Origin: Prevotellaceae bacterium | GTDB taxonomy: Bacteria; Bacteroidota; Bacteroidia; Bacteroidales; Bacteroidaceae | NCBI GenBank assembly: GCA_021204545.1 | Contig: JAJPZF010000088.1 | Span: 1-6,739 of the forward strand | Reading direction: 5' to 3' | Length of the DNA stretch: 6,739 bases | In this document: one piece after another, positions 5,330 to 6,739 of the stretch | Layout of the letters: every line of letters begins with the position of its first letter | Position numbering within the stretch: the stretch's first letter is position 1 | The notes under the pieces: generated by a model | Databases searched by the model: none | What the model was told of the DNA's origin: nothing | What the model saw: the letters and a program-made list of their open reading frames with translations, nothing else | Translations under genes and position numbers: made by a program

Positions 5330-6553
5330 ATGGAGTTAGTAGAGCGTTTCCTTCGGTACGTCTCCTTCGACACGCAGTCCAGCGAGGAGACCTCCGGCCG
5401 CTGCCCCAGCACGGAGCGGCAGATGGCTCTATCTGAGCACCTCTTCCGGGAGCTACAGTCGCTGGGGCTTGAGGACGTGGAGATGGACAGCCACGGCTAC
5501 GTCTACGCCACCCTTCCCCAGAACACCACCAAGCAGGTGCCCACCATAGGCTTCATCGCCCACATAGACACCAGCCCCGACTGCCAGGGCAGGGACATCA
5601 AGCCACGCATCATAGAGAACTACGACGGCGGGGACATCCAGCTCTCGGAGGGCGTGACGACCACCGTGGAGCAGTTCCCCGAGCTGCTCAGGCACAAGGG
5701 AGAGACCCTCATCGTCACCGACGGGCGTACCCTCTTGGGAGCCGACGACAAGGCAGGCGTCGCTGAGATAGTGACCGCTATGGAGCGCCTTAAGGCTCAC
5801 ACGGAGATACCCCACGGCAAGGTACGCGTCGCCTTCAACCCCGACGAGGAGATTGGAGGCGGGGCACGGCTCTTCGACGTCAGGAGGTTCGGCTGCCAGT
5901 GGGCGTACACCATGGACGGCGGCGAGGCGGGCGAGCTGGAGTACGAGAACTTCAACGCCTGTCAGGCAAGGGTAACCATAAGGGGCGCGAGCGTGCACCC
6001 AGGCTATGCCAAGGGACGGATGCTCAACGCCTCGCTCCTGGCCAGCGAGTTTGCCCTCTCCCTTCCCAAGGACGAGCGACCCGAGACAACGGAAGGCTAC
6101 GAGGGCTTCTACCACCTATGCTCAGTGAGAGCCACCGTGGAGGAGGCGGAGCTTACCTATATAATAAGGGATCACGCCGACAGTCTCTTCCGGGGGCGCA
6201 AGCAGGCCATAGCGCGGCTTGCCGAGAGCCTCTCGCTGAAGTACGGCGAGGGCACCGTCACCGTCACCCTCAAGGACCAGTACCGCAACATGCTCAGCCA
6301 GCTCAAGGGCAAGCCCCACGTCACGGACATAGCCCGCCAGGCCATCGAGGAGGCGTGCGGCTCGTGCTCGGTGGTGCCCATACGCGGGGGTACGGACGGG
6401 GCGCAGCTCTCCTTCCGTGGGCTTCCCTGCCCCAACATATTCGCGGGCGGGCTCTTCTTCCACGGCCCTCATGAGCTCGTGCCAGTTGAGAGCATGGAGA
6501 AGGCAGTCGAGACCATCGTCAATATATGCAGGATAACGGAGGAAAGGGCGTGA
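5330..6553 (+). CDS. pepT: peptidase T (tripeptide aminopeptidase, M20B family)
   Basis: PepT is a cytosolic di-zinc aminopeptidase that removes the N-terminal residue of tripeptides. The start ATG 5330 gives 407 residues, against 408 in E. coli; a GTG at 5324 would add only two residues and overlap pth. The metal ligands are visible: His78 in AHIDTSPD, the bridging Asp140 in LGADDKAG, Glu173-Glu174 in NPDEEIGGG, Asp196 in TMDGGE and His378 in FFHGPHE. The dimerisation (lid) domain lies at about 205-320 with His223 in SVHPGYAKG and IIRDH (278-282), and [13 protein letters not shown] is at 352-364. All expected residues are intact, so it should be active. It follows pth by 2 nt and is the last recognisable gene of the rplY-pth-pepT run. 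No clear terminator precedes the repeat array that starts 32 bp later. Confidence 0.96.
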   Translation: MELVERFLRYVSFDTQSSEETSGRCPSTERQMALSEHLFRELQSLGLEDVEMDSHGYVYATLPQNTTKQVPTIGFIAHIDTSPDCQGRDIKPRIIENYDGGDIQLSEGVTTTVEQFPELLRHKGETLIVTDGRTLLGADDKAGVAEIVTAMERLKAHTEIPHGKVRVAFNPDEEIGGGARLFDVRRFGCQWAYTMDGGEAGELEYENFNACQARVTIRGASVHPGYAKGRMLNASLLASEFALSLPKDERPETTEGYEGFYHLCSVRATVEEAELTYIIRDHADSLFRGRKQAIARLAESLSLKYGEGTVTVTLKDQYRNMLSQLKGKPHVTDIARQAIEEACGSCSVVPIRGGTDGAQLSFRGLPCPNIFAGGLFFHGPHELVPVESMEKAVETIVNICRITEERA

Positions 6554-6585
6554 GGCACAGAAGAGAGGAGACGAGGCATGGCACC

Positions 6586-6739
6586 CTTCGCGAAAGGGGT
6601 GTTACCTGTTTCGCCAAAGGGGTATTACCTGTTTCGCGAAAGGGGTATTACCTCTTTCGCCAAAGGGGTATTACCTGTTTCGCCAAAGGGGTATTACCTC
6701 TTTCACCAAAGGGGTATTACCCCTTTCCACAAAGAGGTG
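6586..6739. repeat. 23-bp tandem repeat array, continues past window end
   Basis: Six complete copies begin at 6586, 6609, 6632, 6655, 6678 and 6701, and a 16-base partial copy starts at 6724. The period is exactly 23 throughout. The unit is TTTCGCCAAAGG followed by GGTATTACCTG. Copies 2 and 4 are identical, and neighbouring full copies differ at one to three positions, mainly unit position 7 (C or G) and the last base (G or C). The array drifts at its right end. Each unit carries a TTTCGCSAAA block (a perfect 10-bp palindrome when S is G, in copies 3 and, except for its first base, 1) and a GGTA-T-TACC dyad. There are no unique spacers, so it is not CRISPR. No plus-strand frame contains a stop within it; the minus strand has TAA in every copy. 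Confidence 0.95.

Noticed and set aside
5453..6115. Minus-strand 220-codon open frame inside pepT
   Set aside because: It is antisense to an intact PepT with all metal ligands. Long shadow frames are expected in GC-rich genes, and the translation has a low-complexity Val/Gly/Leu composition.
6586..6739. CRISPR array
   Set aside because: Copies are directly adjacent with a constant 23-bp period and no unique spacers, and no cas genes are present.

Overview
The window looks like a chromosomal housekeeping segment from a GC-rich member of the Bacteroidetes, most likely order Bacteroidales. Three things point there: the families DUF5606 and DUF3276, which I know only from that phylum; a NusB with the long N-terminal extension seen in that group; and promoters that read as Bacteroidetes-type (-33 TTTG, -7 TAnnTTTG) rather than sigma70 -35/-10. 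Family or genus cannot be fixed from sequence alone; Prevotellaceae-like is a guess.

Left half (about 1-3261, minus strand): a compact operon read right to left, nusB - yajC - ybbR-like - coaE - DUF5606. Genes are 34 bp apart or less, and the last two junctions overlap (4 bp and 7 bp). The products are an antitermination factor, a Sec translocon accessory subunit, a membrane-anchored YbbR-domain protein, the last enzyme of coenzyme A synthesis, and a conserved protein of unknown role that runs off the left edge.

Right half (3301 onward, plus strand): a divergent promoter region of about 130 bp separates nusB from a DUF3276 (PUR-alpha-like) gene. A 350-bp gene-free stretch (3697-4046) follows. 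It holds a cluster of strong short hairpins, a degenerate tandem repeat of about 9 bp, an A/T-rich hairpin, a well-formed promoter and a leader with a 7-bp hairpin. Then come rplY (ribosomal protein L25/CTC), pth (peptidyl-tRNA hydrolase) and pepT (tripeptidase T), tightly spaced and probably co-transcribed. They form a translation and peptide-recycling group: ribosome component, release of peptide from stalled peptidyl-tRNA, and hydrolysis of tripeptides.

Right edge (6586-6739): an exact 23-bp-period tandem array of six full copies and a partial one, running off the window. No plus-strand frame contains a stop within the array, so the pepT frame stays open beyond its TGA to the window end.

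The genes are ordinary and well conserved. The unexplained material is in the intergenic DNA: the 23-bp array, the palindrome cluster after DUF3276, and the rplY-pth junction. I see no defence system, mobile element, CRISPR array or RNA gene.
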